Below are positions 10,024-23,029 of a DNA stretch of 64,000 bases, one piece after another (position 1 is the first letter of the stretch; each line of letters opens with the position of its first letter). A program made the position numbers and the translations under genes. Origin of the DNA: Sepiola atlantica (taxonomy: Eukaryota > Mollusca > Cephalopoda > Sepiida > Sepiolidae). The stretch lies in assembly GCA_963556195.1 (NCBI GenBank), contig OY744521.1, forward strand, positions 128,625,788-128,689,787. The letters run 5' to 3'. Below the pieces are notes generated by a model, which was not told where the DNA came from, made no database searches, and saw only the letters and a list, made by a program, of their open reading frames with translations.

Positions 10024-11084
10024 ATACGATAAAATTTCAATTTTCCTTGAAAAATAAAGAATTTTCGAGAAAATACTGTGTTTGACTCCTTAATACCTTT
10101 TGATTGGTCTCTTTTTAATGATAATGTGTATAAAATCTATTTTGTAGTACACTAGGTCCCCACGGTGAGAAATTATGAGAACGTTTTCAAAAATTATGAT
10201 TTTTCTGAAAAATTTGGGGAAAATTGATGGGAATTATGTGTTCTGAATAATTCACCCCTACCCGACTTCAAGTTAAATTTTTCAAAATTGAATGCAATCA
10301 AAGGTTTTTTCTTTCTACATATTCAGAAAAGGGATAAAAAAAATGCTTTCAGATAGAGGGAAACAGAATTTTTCCATCTTGTTTCTGAAAAAAATGGTGA
10401 AAGTTTGAAAATTGATCATTTTCGGCGAAATTTTACTTAAATACCGGAAAAAACGATTAACTGACCGGTTTACAAAAAAGGCCGACTTTAATATTTTAAC
10501 ATCTGTTTTTTTTTGTTTTTTTTTGCATTCTACTCCCTGGACTGTATTTTATTGAACATTCCAAAATTAATAAATTCTCAGTCTGGGCACACTGTGCGGA
10601 TTATATGATGAACATATAATACGTTTTTTACATACATATGTAATTTAATTTATTTAAGTACATAAATCTTACAAACCAAATATCCATACATTGTACTTTC
10701 ACATAGGGCTAACAAAGTATCATATTTATATATTTAGTATACAATCTTTTTGTAGATATAAAACAATACTAATAACATGAAACAATTTATATTCTCAAAT
10801 GTAATTGCACATATTCATATCAATGAATATATTTTAAAACAATCCAAACGTATTAAAACGTGTATCATTAAGCTGTACAAAAGTGTTTGCAAAAGAATGC
10901 AAGTTCAAAGAAGACGCCTTATCTTTGTGGATATTCAGAATTGCCACACTGTTTAAACGTGTAGATGTCATTGTGGACCGTAAGAATGTTTTAGGCGTTT
11001 CATAGCAGAAAAGGATCGCTCTGAAACAACAATCAATTAATAGATAATGAGATAAAATTAAACACATGCATATCAACTTAATTA
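10024..11084. other. AT-rich interval, no gene recognised
   Basis: AAATTTTACTTAAATAC occurs at 10011-10027 and 10427-10443, a direct repeat around the interval. An 80-codon minus ORF at 10834-11076 has no recognisable domain. Confidence 0.45.
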
Positions 11085-11430
11085 TTGATGACCGTAAAGT
11101 GGGGGGGGCAAGTCAAAAAGTGAGGGTACTTGAGAACCCACCCCCACCCCCCGGGTGCCGCCGTCCATGATTCGATATCTTCTAATCATCTTCAAATCAA
11201 AAAGGCTGAAATGATTTGCTTTTTTAAGCAAACATCCAACTCAATAAGGGGAGAGAACTCAGAGATTAGCATTTTATACTCGGGAGTTACATCCCTTGAA
11301 ATTTGAACACTAATGTGAAAGTCTTTATTTTTTCCAACCTAAAGTGCCCCTTTTGGGGTAGCTGGATATCCTCCACATTAAAGTGAATTCGTGTCATATC
11401 AAGTACTCGTAAGGGGAAATTCAAATTAAG
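11085..11430 (+). repeat. dispersed repeat, copy at about 47420-47600
   Basis: CCCCTTTTGGGGTAGCTGGA then CACATTAAA...GTGTCATA matches CCTTTTTGGGTAGTTGGATT...CACATTAAA...GTGTCTCATA at 47520-47575. Both follow a G-rich run. Confidence 0.55.
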
Positions 11431-11722
11431 ATTTTTAAGATTCTCTTTTCCAATCCTTTTCAGTTGTTTTTATTCGTTATGACGTAATGAACAACTTGAT
11501 TTGCTTATCCAATGTCCAAGTAGCAACAACAACAACAATAGCAATAACAATAATAATAAATAAATAAATGAATAAATAAATAAATACATGGAACTTCCCA
11601 GGAAACTGAAAGGAATATGGAACATGAAGAAAATCACTAAAATGCCAATAACTGTAGCCGTCCCGAAAAATCTGAAAAAGGACTAGGGGAAATTTGAATA
11701 AAAGAGAAGATTGATGCATACA

Positions 11723-12208
11723 TGTAGCAGTCACCAATAGGGACTACTTTTGAACGCGTAATCACTGTCCCTGTGTCCTTGTTACAGGCCTGTATAATCA
11801 AATCACAGGGCACAGTAATATCGTTAGTTCCCTAAGGGACTACTTATGTTCTCTTAGGGTTCGAGGAAAAAGATCAGACAACCTCCTGGCACCAGCTTGG
11901 ACACATCGCAGAGTCCACCAGCGAGGAACGAGGAAACGCTCTCTCTCCTGCCGCCGTCGCCTCACTCAAAGACTATTACCATCTTCACCTGAAGAAACCT
12001 CACGGGCAGCCCTAAGAACTCTTATATTCTTCCTCTTCCTCAGCCGGACACCGTCCCACTCTCATCTACCTATACCAAACGGTATAGGTAACCTTGAGTT
12101 AATAAAACCCCTTTTTGTTATAGTTACAGAAATACTTTTCGTTGTTCCGTTTCTTTACGAGAAGATAAAAGGATAACCCCTTTCATCTAAACTCATCATC
12201 TCCTTACA
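11723..12208 (+). mobile_element. possible solo LTR
   Basis: Begins TGTAGCAGTCACC and ends TCTCCTTACA (TG...CA) with an AATAAA-type signal at about 12100, 100 bp from the end, as in LTRs. No clear target-site duplication and no second copy in the window, so the call rests on form only. Confidence 0.3.
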
Positions 12209-12234
12209 TACATACAACGAACGGCAATGATGAA

Positions 12235-12562
12235 AACAGCCGAAATATTAAGCTGATACAACAAAATTGTTCGTGAAAGGTTAGAGAGGGTTGAAAAACC
12301 GAGGAAGGAGGGCACCAACCAGACCTCCACTGGAAGGGTGCGAGAGTACTGGAACCTTGGGGGAGGCTTATGTCACTCAGATTCGAGAGAAGACCAACGG
12401 TTATTGCTTGTGGAAAATCGATAGAAAACGGCTGTTGCGATAACGTAAAATAATTTGCCATGGTTATCGAAAGAGGTGGGGAGTGCTTGAAATCTGAGGA
12501 GACCCGTTGTGATTCCAGATAACAACACTGGTTATTGTCAGTGAGCAATCACTGATAATGAC
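12235..12562 (-). repeat. dispersed repeat, inverted copy of 2495-2685
   Basis: The reverse complement carries GTTATCGCAACAGCCG, ACCGTTGGTCTTCTCT and CAAGGTTCCAGTACTCTC in the same order as the first copy. The end at 12532-12560 also matches 1295-1332. Confidence 0.75.
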
Positions 12563-12573
12563 GTGTGAAAACT

Positions 12574-12608
<35 letters not shown>
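12574..12608. repeat. (GAT)n microsatellite
   Basis: About 12 units. Confidence 0.95.
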
Positions 12609-12609
<1 letters not shown>

Positions 12610-13195
12610 GAGTGGGTGGTGTGTTGGGGGGGGGGTCTTAGTTGCACTAAAACTCTTCAAAAGTGCAGTATAATCTAAACTTATCAGTGAAATGAGCAAT
12701 GTACGAGTCATTATATACTGATGTGCATGGGGGGATGGGTTAATCAGGTGTAGTTTGGGCAAATTTTGGGAAGAATGAGGGTTTTAAAGGATGCAGTGTC
12801 TCGGGAGCCAACAATTAATGCAGGCAATTTGTTCTATGCATCAGCAATTCTGAGCTTGAAAAAATGTTTCCAAAAGACATGAGAGCTTTTCCATGACTTT
12901 TGTAAGTAAGGCCTGTTTACTGAAAAGTGACGTCATGCTAGTAAGTAGCAACCAAGATCTGTCGAACAGTCAGACTGTCAATAACGAATGAGAGCTTTTT
13001 TTTTTAAGTATTACAAAACTTTAAAAATTGCATTTAAAAAAAGAAAAAAAAGGAACACGATTCGATTTATACTGAAACTGAACTTTATTCAATATAAATT
13101 TTTAATAAACACAAAAATTCAAAATGAATAGTTAAATTGTGTTATTGCTGTGTTAAAGTAAATAAATTTCACGTTGTTTCATAGATTTTTATTTA
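12609..13195. other. no gene recognised
   Basis: Nothing supportable beyond G and A homopolymer runs. Confidence 0.4.
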
Positions 13196-13196
13196 T

Positions 13197-14040
13197 CAGG
13201 TTGGAAAGAAAGTAATGCTGTTTTTGTCCAACACATTTATTTCATCTGAAACATTCACATTAGGGCATTTTTAATCTTCACAATAATTTCCCTCATTTTC
13301 TATGACTTCTGTCCAACGATCAATAAGCTTCTTGATGCCTTCTTCAAAAAATTTCTCTGATTTTTTAGAGAAAAACAAATTTAGGTCATTTTTGAGTTGG
13401 TCGTCATTTTCATTAATTTTATTGTTTAAGTGATGCTGCAATGACCGGAAAAGATGGTAGTCGGATGGAGCAATATCAGGTGAATAAGACGGATGAGTCA
13501 AAACTTCCCAATTGAAACTCATGACCTTTTCCTGGGTGAGTTTTGCTGTGTGAGGTCTCATGTTATCATGCTGAAGCACTACACCCTTCCTATTGAGTAA
13601 TGCTGGTCGTTTTTTTTTTAGAGAGCAATTCTTAGATCATCCAGCTGCGAACAATATTTTACTGCTGTTATAGTTTGATTAGGCTCTAGTTACTCATAAT
13701 GAATCAGTCCTTGCATGTTCCACCATAAAGAAAGCATAACCTTCTTTGGGTGTAGTCTTTGTTTTGGAACAGACTGTGGAATTTGGTTTCAGTCTAACAT
13801 CGTCTTTTACGTTGGGTATTCTTGTAAAGAACCCATTTTTCATCTCCAGTCACAATTCTTTGCAAACCAAAGATGTGCAAACAGTCAATCTTTGATTTAG
13901 TTGAGCGTCGGTCAAATCGTGGGGAACCCAGAGTCCAACTTTTAAAATTTTTCCTACCTCGTGAAGGCATGAAATAATTGTGGCATGGGTTGTATTGAAT
14001 TGTTGAGCTAATTCTAAGTGCGGTTGCACCATAGGTGTAT
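13197..14040 (-). pseudogene. mariner transposase relic with its 3' terminal repeat
   Basis: The minus strand encodes LQHDNMRPHTAK, then HPSYSPDIAPSDYHLFRSLQ and a C-terminal DRWTEVIENEGNY, the DD34D mariner catalytic region. Upstream are ELLEPNQTITAVKYCSQ-like and IVTGDEK-region traces in shifted frames. CAGGTTGGAAAGAAAGTAAT at 13197-13216 is a mariner-type terminal inverted repeat. No matching 5' end was found near 14040, so the copy seems 5' truncated. Confidence 0.85.
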
Positions 14041-14097
14041 GCAGTTTTGAATAGATGACTTGTGAGCAGCTAACAAAGCTAAAAGTGATTTTGTTTT

Positions 14098-14340
14098 ATA
14101 CTAATGAGTCACCACTTACCAAGGTCGATAGCTACTCGAGGATAAGGGTTAATGAGATTACTAGCTGGACGACGAATACCATGAATGGATTTACAAAAGT
14201 GGACGGGATGGACAAAATTTAATTATTTAAGAAGACAGCTCGACAAATATTTGTTGACATTGGACTTGAAGACGATTATGTTGTAGTGTTGTAATCTGCA
14301 AGGAAGCAGTCCTGCCTCATCAGTCATCTTGCTCAGAACA
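14098..14340 (-). pseudogene. Jockey/CR1-like LINE 3' end
   Basis: Minus strand shows DCFLADYN followed by a KSNVNKYLSS-like segment. The plus-strand terminus GAGTCACCACTTACCAAGG is shared with 5152 and 51470. Confidence 0.65.
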
Positions 14341-14394
14341 TTAACCAACTGGAAACCGTTCAGAAACATGCGACCAAAAAAAATTGAAATTCAC

Positions 14395-14760
14395 GGAATC
14401 TTACGTAATTAGTGACTATGTATCAAATTTAATGCAAATTTAAACTATTTGAGTTTTTAAATGGGAGGTTGTTTCCAGATTATACCCCCTAAAAACCCTT
14501 TAAAATACTCCAAAGAATATTTTTTAATTGATGTCTAATTTCTATTGTTAAAATTTCATAAAAATCGGAGGTATTCGATTTTTTTACAAAGGGCTTCCAC
14601 CTTCTCTTTGCTCCCTTTGCATACCCTAAATTAAACTAAATATAGTTCACATTACCCACTATTATGCCTATCAGCTGTGTTCCAAAATTCATAATGTTCG
14701 GTTAATTAGTCGAGGAATGAATCCTATACATACAAATATATAAACATATCCACATGTCTA
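14395..14760 (+). repeat. dispersed repeat, copy at 56400-56765
   Basis: TTGATGTCTAA, AAAATTTCA(T/C)AAAAA, AGGGCTTCCA, CTAAATATAG and GGAATGAATCCT occur in the same order in both copies. Confidence 0.8.
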
Positions 14761-14997
14761 ACATATATATTTATATTGAGTGAAAAGTTTAGTTCAATTA
14801 CTATAACTTTAGTTGTATCCCAAGGAGATCATAAAACATCATATTTTTATAAAAATAAAATGAATGCTACAGAGGCCTAAGATACAAATAAATACTGCAG
14901 ATAAAGTTAAGCTCAATGGTTAACCCTTAGAGTCAAACAGAGCTAATATATTGTAACTAAGTACAATGCAAATTTATGACATATGATCATGCTCCGA

Positions 14998-16320
14998 AAA
15001 ATTCACCAACAAAATTTATCTTTGTTTATATATGTTTCCGAAATTTTATTATCATCCACAGCAGGGTAGAAGATTAACAATTATCTGAATATCTTCATCA
15101 GCACAATATTTCTTTATCAATACGATACAGACAATATATAATTGAATTGGTCAATAATTATAAACACAAAATAAAACAGTCTAGAAACCTTCCTTTTCCA
15201 CTATAACAGGACAAAAAAGTAGAGACAATGATGTTCAAAAAAGTTAAAATATTTTTTTTTCAATGAGGGATTCAATCTTATTTTAAATGTGGACCAAGAG
15301 AAGCTTCCAAATGTTCTATATTAGAATTTACTCCAATAAAACGAAGTTACAATTATTCAGTAAAATTATCAATCTGAATTTTAAATGGTTAAATAATTAA
15401 AACACTTATGAATACAGAAATAGTAGAAGAAACTGATTCATAGTTTGAAAAATTATTACATATCTCAAGAAGTCCTTATCGGTCCTTATAATAGTTGTAT
15501 CTGAACCATTTCCTGTGCATACAGTTAGAGAGAATTTCATTATTCTTGTTTAATAGGTTACTAGTATGCTTACTTATGGATAATGAATCCTCCAAGCATA
15601 ACTTTCAATGCATATCTAAAGGTTTATAGGCTTTTTCTTTTTAACTGCTAGAATTAGCGGTCCTATGCCCCCAGATTCTAGTATATATTAAATATTAAAT
15701 TGTGTTTAATGCCAATACGTAGTTAAAGTAAAATAAATTATTTTGGACGATTAAAATAATTTCCAACACTATTGATAATGTTTACGGATTCATTTTTTTA
15801 AATTATCGCTTATGTTTAAATTCATACTTTGAAACATGACGTAAATCATAAATCTATGACGTCATGCTAAAGCTTTAATTATTTTGTTAAGGTAATGTTT
15901 TAAGTTCTATTTATAAGAAAGTCCAAATAGCTCTTTTTGTAAAATGTCAGAATGAAGACCTGAAAGTTTCGCTTTCGAATTCCGGTCATGGCATACACTT
16001 TATTTTGGGGGAATTTATTATTTACTATTAATGCAATATTTTCTATTTTTAAAAGTAGTTAAGATCTCTGATATTTCGAAATGAGACAAATTCGACAATG
16101 TATTTATTACGTTTTTAAAATTTGTGACTGACGGAAAAATTGTGACTATTTATGAACCATTTAATGCTATATGGAATTTATTTTTTATTTTTATGAAGTA
16201 TGATTTGAGAAACATAGATTATTAAATGTATCGTATTAATGAAGAAATATTGTGCTGATGAAGATTTCATATAATTGCCAATATTCTACCTTGCTGTGGA
16301 AAATAAAATTTAAGAAAGAT
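14998..16320. mobile_element. inverted-terminus element of about 1.3 kb
   Basis: The left end (ATTTTATTATCATCCACAGC then GGTAGAAGATTA and CTTCATCAGCACAATATTTC) is inverted at the right end, 16235-16320. Arms are more than 100 bp. The interior is AT-rich without a transposase, so this would be a non-autonomous element. Exact termini are not fixed. Confidence 0.6.
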
Positions 16321-16389
16321 ATGTATGCAAGGACAAATATTACATATATATAATATAATTCAGTAGAATACAAAATTTATTACATAATT

Positions 16390-16735
16390 AATATTTTGTA
16401 ATAGAGTAGAAAATTAGCAATTATATGAATCTTTTCATCAGCACATAAATTCCTTTATCAATTCAATACAGGCAATATTCAATTGAATTGTTCAATATTT
16501 ATAAACACAAAACAAAGTCCAGAAACGTTTTTTCACTATAACAGGCTAAATATGTGAAGATAATAAAGGCCAAAATATATATTTACGGATAGATTCAATT
16601 TTTTCTAAGGGGGCAGGGAACACTTCAAAATGTTTTATAATAGATTTTACTCCAATAAAACCAAGTTTCATTTCTTCAGAAAAATTAACAACCAAAAACG
16701 AACATTAAACCTAATATGATGATCGTGATGATGCC
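16390..16735 (+). repeat. adjacent second copy of the 15050-15375 segment, with an RTE tail scrap
   Basis: CTTTTCATCAGCACA, AATTGAATTG, TCACTATAACAGG and TTTACTCCAATAAAAC follow the same order as 15095-15350. At 16697-16735 it ends in AACGAACATTAAACCTAATA then GATGATCGTGATGATG, the RTE 3' terminus. Confidence 0.7.
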
Positions 16736-16739
16736 TACT

Positions 16740-17425
16740 TATAAGTTCATTCTTTTACCATTATTTCTGAATTCATCAAGTTCATTCTTAAAATGTGCTA
16801 TATTATAAATACATTCTGAAGTAATCACACACATGAGATCTGTTAAACATTGACCAGTTTCAAGTTTTTTTAAAAGGAATTTTGATTTAATGTTTTTAAA
16901 ATAAAAAAAAAATGATTGGTATCAAGAACGGCATCAATATTATCGATCCGAATCTGGAAATTGACACTGGATGTATTGCATACACATTCATAATCCCATA
17001 CACTTGAGTGGGGTGGTATGAACCCAACCTTCTTACCTGTGCTTGAAACCGATTTCATAAAACCTGGTTGAAACTGGTTTTCATATGATGATCACTAAAA
17101 CTGAAACCAATTTGCCAAAACCGATTTTAATGTTTTTAGTTCCCTAAAACATTTCTCTCTTGTTTTCCTTTGAAGAAATATCATAACTGCAGTTGGTCAG
17201 CCTTTAACTAGCTGAGTGCTGTCTGTTCTATTGAAACGGATCGCAACATATCAATTTCCTATCTTGGTTGAACTGTTGTTACCAAAAACATTTTTTGTTG
17301 CTGTGATTGGTGTTTTGTATATAAACATTTTATGTACATTCATTTACAATCAGTAATGAATGGATTGTCAATTGAATGATGAAGAATATTATGAGAGGAT
17401 TGAAAATGAATGGAATTAACAAAAT
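16740..17425. other. no gene recognised
   Basis: No domain or repeat recognised. AAACCGATTT and GAAACC-type words recur at 17045-17130. Confidence 0.4.
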
Positions 17426-17429
17426 TTGA

Positions 17430-17995
17430 TTACTTATGGGGACGGTTTATGACAAATATTTGTTGACATTAGATTTGAAGACAATGATGGTGTAGTCTTC
17501 AGCTAAGAAGTTTTTTGAAAAAACAAACATTGTTCATGGAAATTCCGTTTGATGTTAGACACAGAGAAAGAAAAAAAAGTTCTTTGCAGCCATGGTAGTA
17601 AGAAGAGTTCTTGCTATGAATGTTTTATAAGAAGTAACCGTAGATTGGAGCTCAGTCAAGCATCTTCCATGGAAATAACGATAGAATAAAGAAAGGCGAG
17701 CAGCATCCCTTCTATACGAAAGGCGCTGTAGAGAACAGAAGAGATCATCTCCCACTAGATGGCAAAGTCGATTTTGTCCTTTGTCAAGTCAAAAAAGAGT
17801 GATTTGAGTGGCACCTCCCCAGATGTGACAGCAGTACTCCGTCTTATCACGTATCTGACTCTTATAGGTAAAGGATTGCACCAGAAATCAGCTACTTTCT
17901 GGAGCAGTAGAACGATCGAATCATTTTCCAGCAACTTTAGCAACAAATTGGATATAAGTCTTTCATTTTAGATATGGAGTGAAAGTCAGTGCTAA
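17430..17995 (-). pseudogene. Jockey/CR1-like LINE RT C-terminal relic
   Basis: Minus strand encodes LLLQKVADFWCNPLPIRVRY and an R---YCCHIWG-equivalent in decay, then LQRLSYRRDAARLSLFYRYF followed by HGRCLTEL, a very typical LINE C-terminal block. It ends with a degraded KSNVNKYLS segment. Stops and frameshifts throughout. Confidence 0.85.
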
Positions 17996-18900
17996 TAGCT
18001 TATCAAAACAGGAGAGAGCCATTCATTTCAACTGGGACAAAACAAGGACCTGGGTGTTGGTGGTCAAAGGAAATAAACTTGGTTTTAGAGGTGTTAAAAG
18101 TAACGAGCTGTGAACTTCTGGTTTTCTGTTTATTGTTTGTCCGTATTCAGTGCTATTTCATTTCGACACTGGCCATAATGTAAACTATGTGTTTTCCGTC
18201 AGCACGAAAGTGTAACAAAGGTGTAATAAAAGTGTAATAAAGGACTTTTCTTCGAAATAAAATCACAACTGAGTTTACGACAAGAAATGACAATGGTTTA
18301 TTTTGTGAAGTCAAAATCGACAGAGACTTGTTACGAGGCCAACAAAATAGCCGTTCGGCACACCAAAAACAACCGACCACCAGGCTCGGCTCAAATGCCC
18401 CTTCTTTTCTATTCTCTCCTTTGCTTGGGTTGTATAGACATCATTTGTCAGTTGAGTTGACCACCCAGTGAGTTCTACCTGAATTTCATCAGTTGTTAAT
18501 CTCAGAATATAAAAAACTGTCTGAACATTCATGATGTTCAGTGGACATAAATTCCACTGAATTCCAGCGGGTCACTTTCTCAGCATGTAGATTTTTTCAT
18601 AACAAAAATAGCTATTTCTCAATTTTTCATGACTCAATTTCGGACATTTTTTCACTGTTAATAAAAGCATTGCTAAAAAGAAAACAAGCATAAATTCATA
18701 GCTAGTATTTTCAAAATAAAATATTTGTTGAAATCACTGAATGCTTACAAATTTTAATTCCAAAATTAACCAAAATTAACGTTTATTGGTGAAAATAAGG
18801 AATAAATAAATAAAATAAAGATGAATAACGGTTATATTTAACAATTAATTGATATAATGAAATATACTAACAAAATAGCCTCCCTACAATCGTCTATTTT
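17996..18900. other. no gene recognised
   Basis: The 18150-18540 stretch has GTAATAAAG and AAATAAAA words that could belong to a repeat, but nothing definite. Confidence 0.4.
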
Positions 18901-18939
18901 TGCTAGGTTGCCGCGTCAGAAATGAACTCTCACCCGTAA

Positions 18940-19890
18940 ACCGATGGCGCCCCAGTCATATTTCTTGGGTGGTGAGACATTGATTTTCTTTGTTTCAGAC
19001 CAAAATTGGTGCCACTGCTCTTGCTGCATTATTAATAGCTTCCCATAAGTCCGTTTTAGACGAAAATTGACGTCCATTGGCATAAACATGTCGTTTGATG
19101 ATAAATCAAAAGTTTTCTAATGGAGTTTAAATCTGGGGAGCACGGGGGCCAGATCATTAACATTGTACCTTTGATGCCCAAATATGCTAAGAATGCTTGG
19201 GTGGCATAGGCTGAATGAAAATGAGCATTGTCGTGCATAAAAACAAAGTCCCTTAGTAGAGCATGAGTTATGTCATCTAGCAAAGGTACCAGAAATTCTC
19301 TCAAGTTGTTGCAATAGGCAGCAGACATAATTTTTACTCTACCAGGTACTCTTATAGGACCAACAAGTCTATCTCCAATGATACCCACCATATCATGACT
19401 CCTCCACCCTTTTGTTGTCGTCGCAAACGATAGTGACTCATCTCCGGAATAAACTAATAAGCCAGCCATCAGTTCAATCAAGGTGTGCCCGGGTCTCATC
19501 AGTGAAAAGAACCTTACTCATTTCCATCTTCATATATTTCTTTTGCCTGTTCCATTCTCGAATGTTATGACTTCCTATAAGAGGAGACGTTGTAAGTGGA
19601 ACTTTCACAGAAGCCATCGTTTGAAGAATTGCATTCCTTGTTGATTTTGGTGCGTCAGGACACTCAGCTGCTGTGAAGATTGACTTGCTTGATTGCCCAG
19701 GTTTTCTATGGAGTTGACAACCAATCCCTGTTCGTGACAGTCTTAAAAATTCCAGCATCTGATCGTTTTTTCCTTGATGAAGAGTCCTTCAGAATTTTTT
19801 TTACAGTATCCAGATGACGACTAATTTTTCGGACAATTTAGTTGTTTCCTTTATTATAATTTCTTTTTCTCCCGAAGTGATTTTGAGCAT
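18940..19890 (-). pseudogene. Tc1-type transposase relic
   Basis: From about 19888 downward the minus strand encodes a short helix-turn-helix region, then KVLFTDETRAHLD (first catalytic Asp region), FMHDNAHFHSA (second Asp) and WPPCSPDLNSI, the DD34E Tc1 signature. The reading frame is broken near 19490 and near the N-terminus. Terminal inverted repeats were not identified. Confidence 0.88.
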
Positions 19891-20145
19891 CCTATTGTTG
19901 TTAAGAAGTAAAAAAGCTATTATCTCTGGCAACCCTGAAATAAAAAAACGTTAATGACTGTACAAGCTATTCACAACAATATGTAAATCAATCAAATAAT
20001 GTTATCATATGTTAGACTTTCCGTAAAACAATTGCTGAAATTAGTTAACAGAATGAGTAAATTTAATTTTTATTAGCACACTATTATCGCTGGTCGCAGT
20101 GTATGAAGATGATTAATGAAGATCAAGAAGAGAGTTTGGACCAGA
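19891..20145. other. no gene recognised
   Basis: Nothing supportable. Confidence 0.4.
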
Positions 20146-20149
20146 ATAG

Positions 20150-20400
20150 ATTCCTAGGGTATGCCAGTGTTGATACTAAGTGCTTCAGACTTCTGTCCAT
20201 CAATAACCATTTTTATAGACCTATCAGAAAAAGAGGATTTGATAGTTGAAAATACATTGCCAGATATTCCATAGTTAGCAAGTTTGTGAAGCAACCCTTT
20301 GTGCTAGACCCTATCAAAGGCCTTTGGGATGTCGAGAGTTATTGCCCTAGAAACAGTCCTCAGTGAGAGATTCACTGATTCTATGCGATATTAAAGTGAG
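20150..20400 (-). pseudogene. CR1-like LINE RT palm fragment
   Basis: Minus strand shows a degraded ALDIPKAFDRV-H-GLLHKLA block, NYGISGNVFSTIKSSFS and VIDGQKSEALSINTG. More diverged from the LINE at 58.9-61.9 kb than the other fragments. Confidence 0.75.
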
Positions 20401-20439
20401 CTAAATTCCTAAGCAGCTTTCCATTTTCTTTTCCAGCCC

Positions 20440-20955
20440 TGGAAGGACTTCTGTCTTTATGACCAAACTGGAAAAAGAAAAAGAAAATTAAGTTTCTAGG
20501 AATCCATGATGCAACTTACCAACCCGGCTGGAGTTGATGGTTTGCAAAATTAAACAATAATGCTCCTCATTCCTAACAAGTGATATTTGGTATCTCTCAC
20601 GCCCACCCTCTTTATTATCTAATGCAGGGCTAGTTGAGAATTGCTTCAGGCAGAGCAGTGGGACATAGGTTTTAGTGTGACCAATCAGTGACAAAACTAG
20701 ATAACTGACGTTGACAAAGGAATTGATAACGTATTCCATTACAACTCTTATCCCACAATTAGAAGGACTTCTGTCTTCCATGACTAACCTGGAAAAGGAA
20801 AAAGAAATGAAGTTTCTAGGAATCCATGATGCAACTTACAAACCTGGCTGTTGATGGTTTGCAAAATTAAATAATAATGCTCCTCACTCTTTAACAATTT
20901 GATAACATATTCCATTACAACTCTCATCTGACAATTGGAATACTCTTTCCCCTCT
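20440..20955. repeat. two-copy direct duplication, offset about 308 bp
   Basis: GGAAGGACTTCTGTCTT...TTTCTAGGAATCCATGATGC...GATGGTTTGCAAAATTAAA at 20448-20560 recurs at 20762-20885. GTATTCCATTACAACTCT at 20732 recurs near 20909. Confidence 0.85.
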
Positions 20956-21960
20956 CACTTCTCTCCAACTTGGGGATATTTGTTATCAATTAAACCTATC
21001 AAAACCAGAATTCTGGCCACAAAGACTAAGGTCTGTTTGATTGAATGTAGCATCATACAGCTATCACAGCTGTAGTAAAAAATAAGTCAGATTTATTTTT
21101 TTAAGTATTAGAAAAGTTTTTTTTTAAACTACAATACAAAAGAAAGAGTTTCATTTATACTACTGAACCTTATTTAATTTAAAAAAAAAATATTTTTTAA
21201 TTGAAAAATTAATATAAAGTGTTTTTTTGCTGCAAAAATAACATGTTACAATTCAGTGATTTTAAAGAAAAAGAACTTTGTTCATTTGTATACTTTTTAA
21301 ATCAATTTAAAAAAAATAATAATCGTTATTATTTGAATTTGCATAGTTTTATTATAACTTAAAATAATTACAAGATCAAACTTTTTTCCTTGTATAGAAA
21401 GTGTTTAATGTTTACGATTTTAACAGACTCAAATCCAACTGAATCATGAACAATAATTACATTTTGAAAATCCTTTTAAGTATTTAATCGAAAATCTACT
21501 TGAAATTAATTTAGATTTGAGATTTTGTAAATTATTTTGATTACTGAACTAAATTATAAAGACATTAAAAAAATATTTATTTTATAATCATAATAATGAG
21601 GCTTCTGTTACAAATAAATGAATGATAATAGTTAACAAAAAAAATTTTGTTTTTTTCATGTCTGAAACTTGAAAGACATCGTTTTAATCAGTTACTTTTC
21701 TACTTTTAGGAGAAATATTTCGTCTAATTTTTGAGATAATAATTTCTCCATATATAATTTTTTTTATAGTTGTTAAATTTTTTTGTTAAGACAAGCAAAA
21801 CAGAACACACCTTCTGAACCAACATGGAAATATCTTTTCCCTGAATGGGACGTCTCAAAATGTTATAAGTTTTCCTATCTTGGCTATTTTCTGTGTACAC
21901 CAGAATACTAAGAGTTGCTCTTAACATCTCACCAGAGAGCAACTCTACAAACACCTTTGG
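20956..21960. other. AT-rich interval, no gene recognised
   Basis: Homopolymer-rich. No domain recognised in short ORFs. Confidence 0.4.
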
Positions 21961-21984
21961 GGTTCAGCCCTAATCAGTGGTTTT

Positions 21985-22115
21985 AGCGTTAGTTTTTGCT
22001 GTGAATATTTTACAGGTGGGAATCAGAATTTGGAGCTCAATCGAGCACCTACCATGGAAATAACGATAGAGTAGAGAAAGATTAGTAACGTCTCTTCTGT
22101 TAGAAAGGGACTTCT
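21985..22115 (-). pseudogene. Jockey/CR1-like LINE fragment
   Basis: Minus strand encodes SLSNRRDVTNLSLLYRYFHG then RCSIELQILIP, closely like the block at 17620-17720. Confidence 0.85.
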
Positions 22116-23020
22116 TTTTAAATATAAAATAAATAATTATCTTGCTATAATTGTTTGGTATAATAGTCCCTTTCAATTGCACACTTCATCTCTCAAATAA
22201 TCTTCATCTTTTGAAAAAGAAAATACATCCACTTTTGGTCCATTTTTATAAATGCATTTATAATTTGGATCAAAATCGCTTTTTTTTAACTTTTAATTTA
22301 TTTATTTCTTCGATGTTTTCAAAAAAGATTTATACAAAAATATCCAAAATTATGAATTATTGATCTACTGAACATGACGGTAGAAAACATCACATTCTGA
22401 TCACACAGGCCTTATGTATCAAAAACCTGCATTGAAAAATTGTACCAGTATGCATTATTATTTTCTGGAGAATTTTTGAATACATATTTTCACGGGCAAC
22501 TCTGGTCACTCTGACACAGCTGAGGTGGCCAAAATGGCTGGGTTATTCAGACGGTCTCATCTAGATAGAATTAATCTCTGGCAGTTTCATCTTGCAATTC
22601 TAGTATTTTTTTAATTCTCCTCCAATATTTAGTGATCACACTTAAGAGTGGATTGTTGTCTTGTCAGCTTTTCATATCGGCTTGGAGTGAACATGTTCTC
22701 TTCATCTTTCTATGAGGCTGGTATCGTTTTTAAACAGAAGACAATTTTTACTTAAATCCACATTTTTTATTCACTTAACAGAACTCCATTTCTATAACTA
22801 AGAGTTGCATTTTGATGAACACTCCCTACAGGGGATCTAATGACCTCTAATTTTCCAGACCTTACATGATATTCTAACTTTAGTAAAATCTTTGCAACAA
22901 CTGACTTTAATTTAAAATATTTTTTGTCACGTGTTCATGCTAACCAACCGAGTATCTCCTCACTCAAGCCGACTGTATATTGCACCCGAGGACTTGTTCT
23001 ACGATTCATCTAGAAAGCAC
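22116..23020. other. no gene recognised
   Basis: AT-rich. No supportable gene. Part of 22460-22760 may be LINE debris. Confidence 0.35.
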
Positions 23021-23029
23021 TGCTACTAA

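Noticed and set aside
10834..11076. 80-codon minus ORF
   Set aside because: No recognisable domain, AT-rich composition, no splice or neighbour support.
11723..12208. Calling the TG...CA segment a definite LTR
   Set aside because: Flanking 5-mers are not a duplication and no partner LTR exists in the window. Kept only as a low-confidence feature.
18150..18540. Possible second LTR or 3' end with AATAAA-like words
   Set aside because: No TG...CA borders, primer site or duplicate copy could be found.
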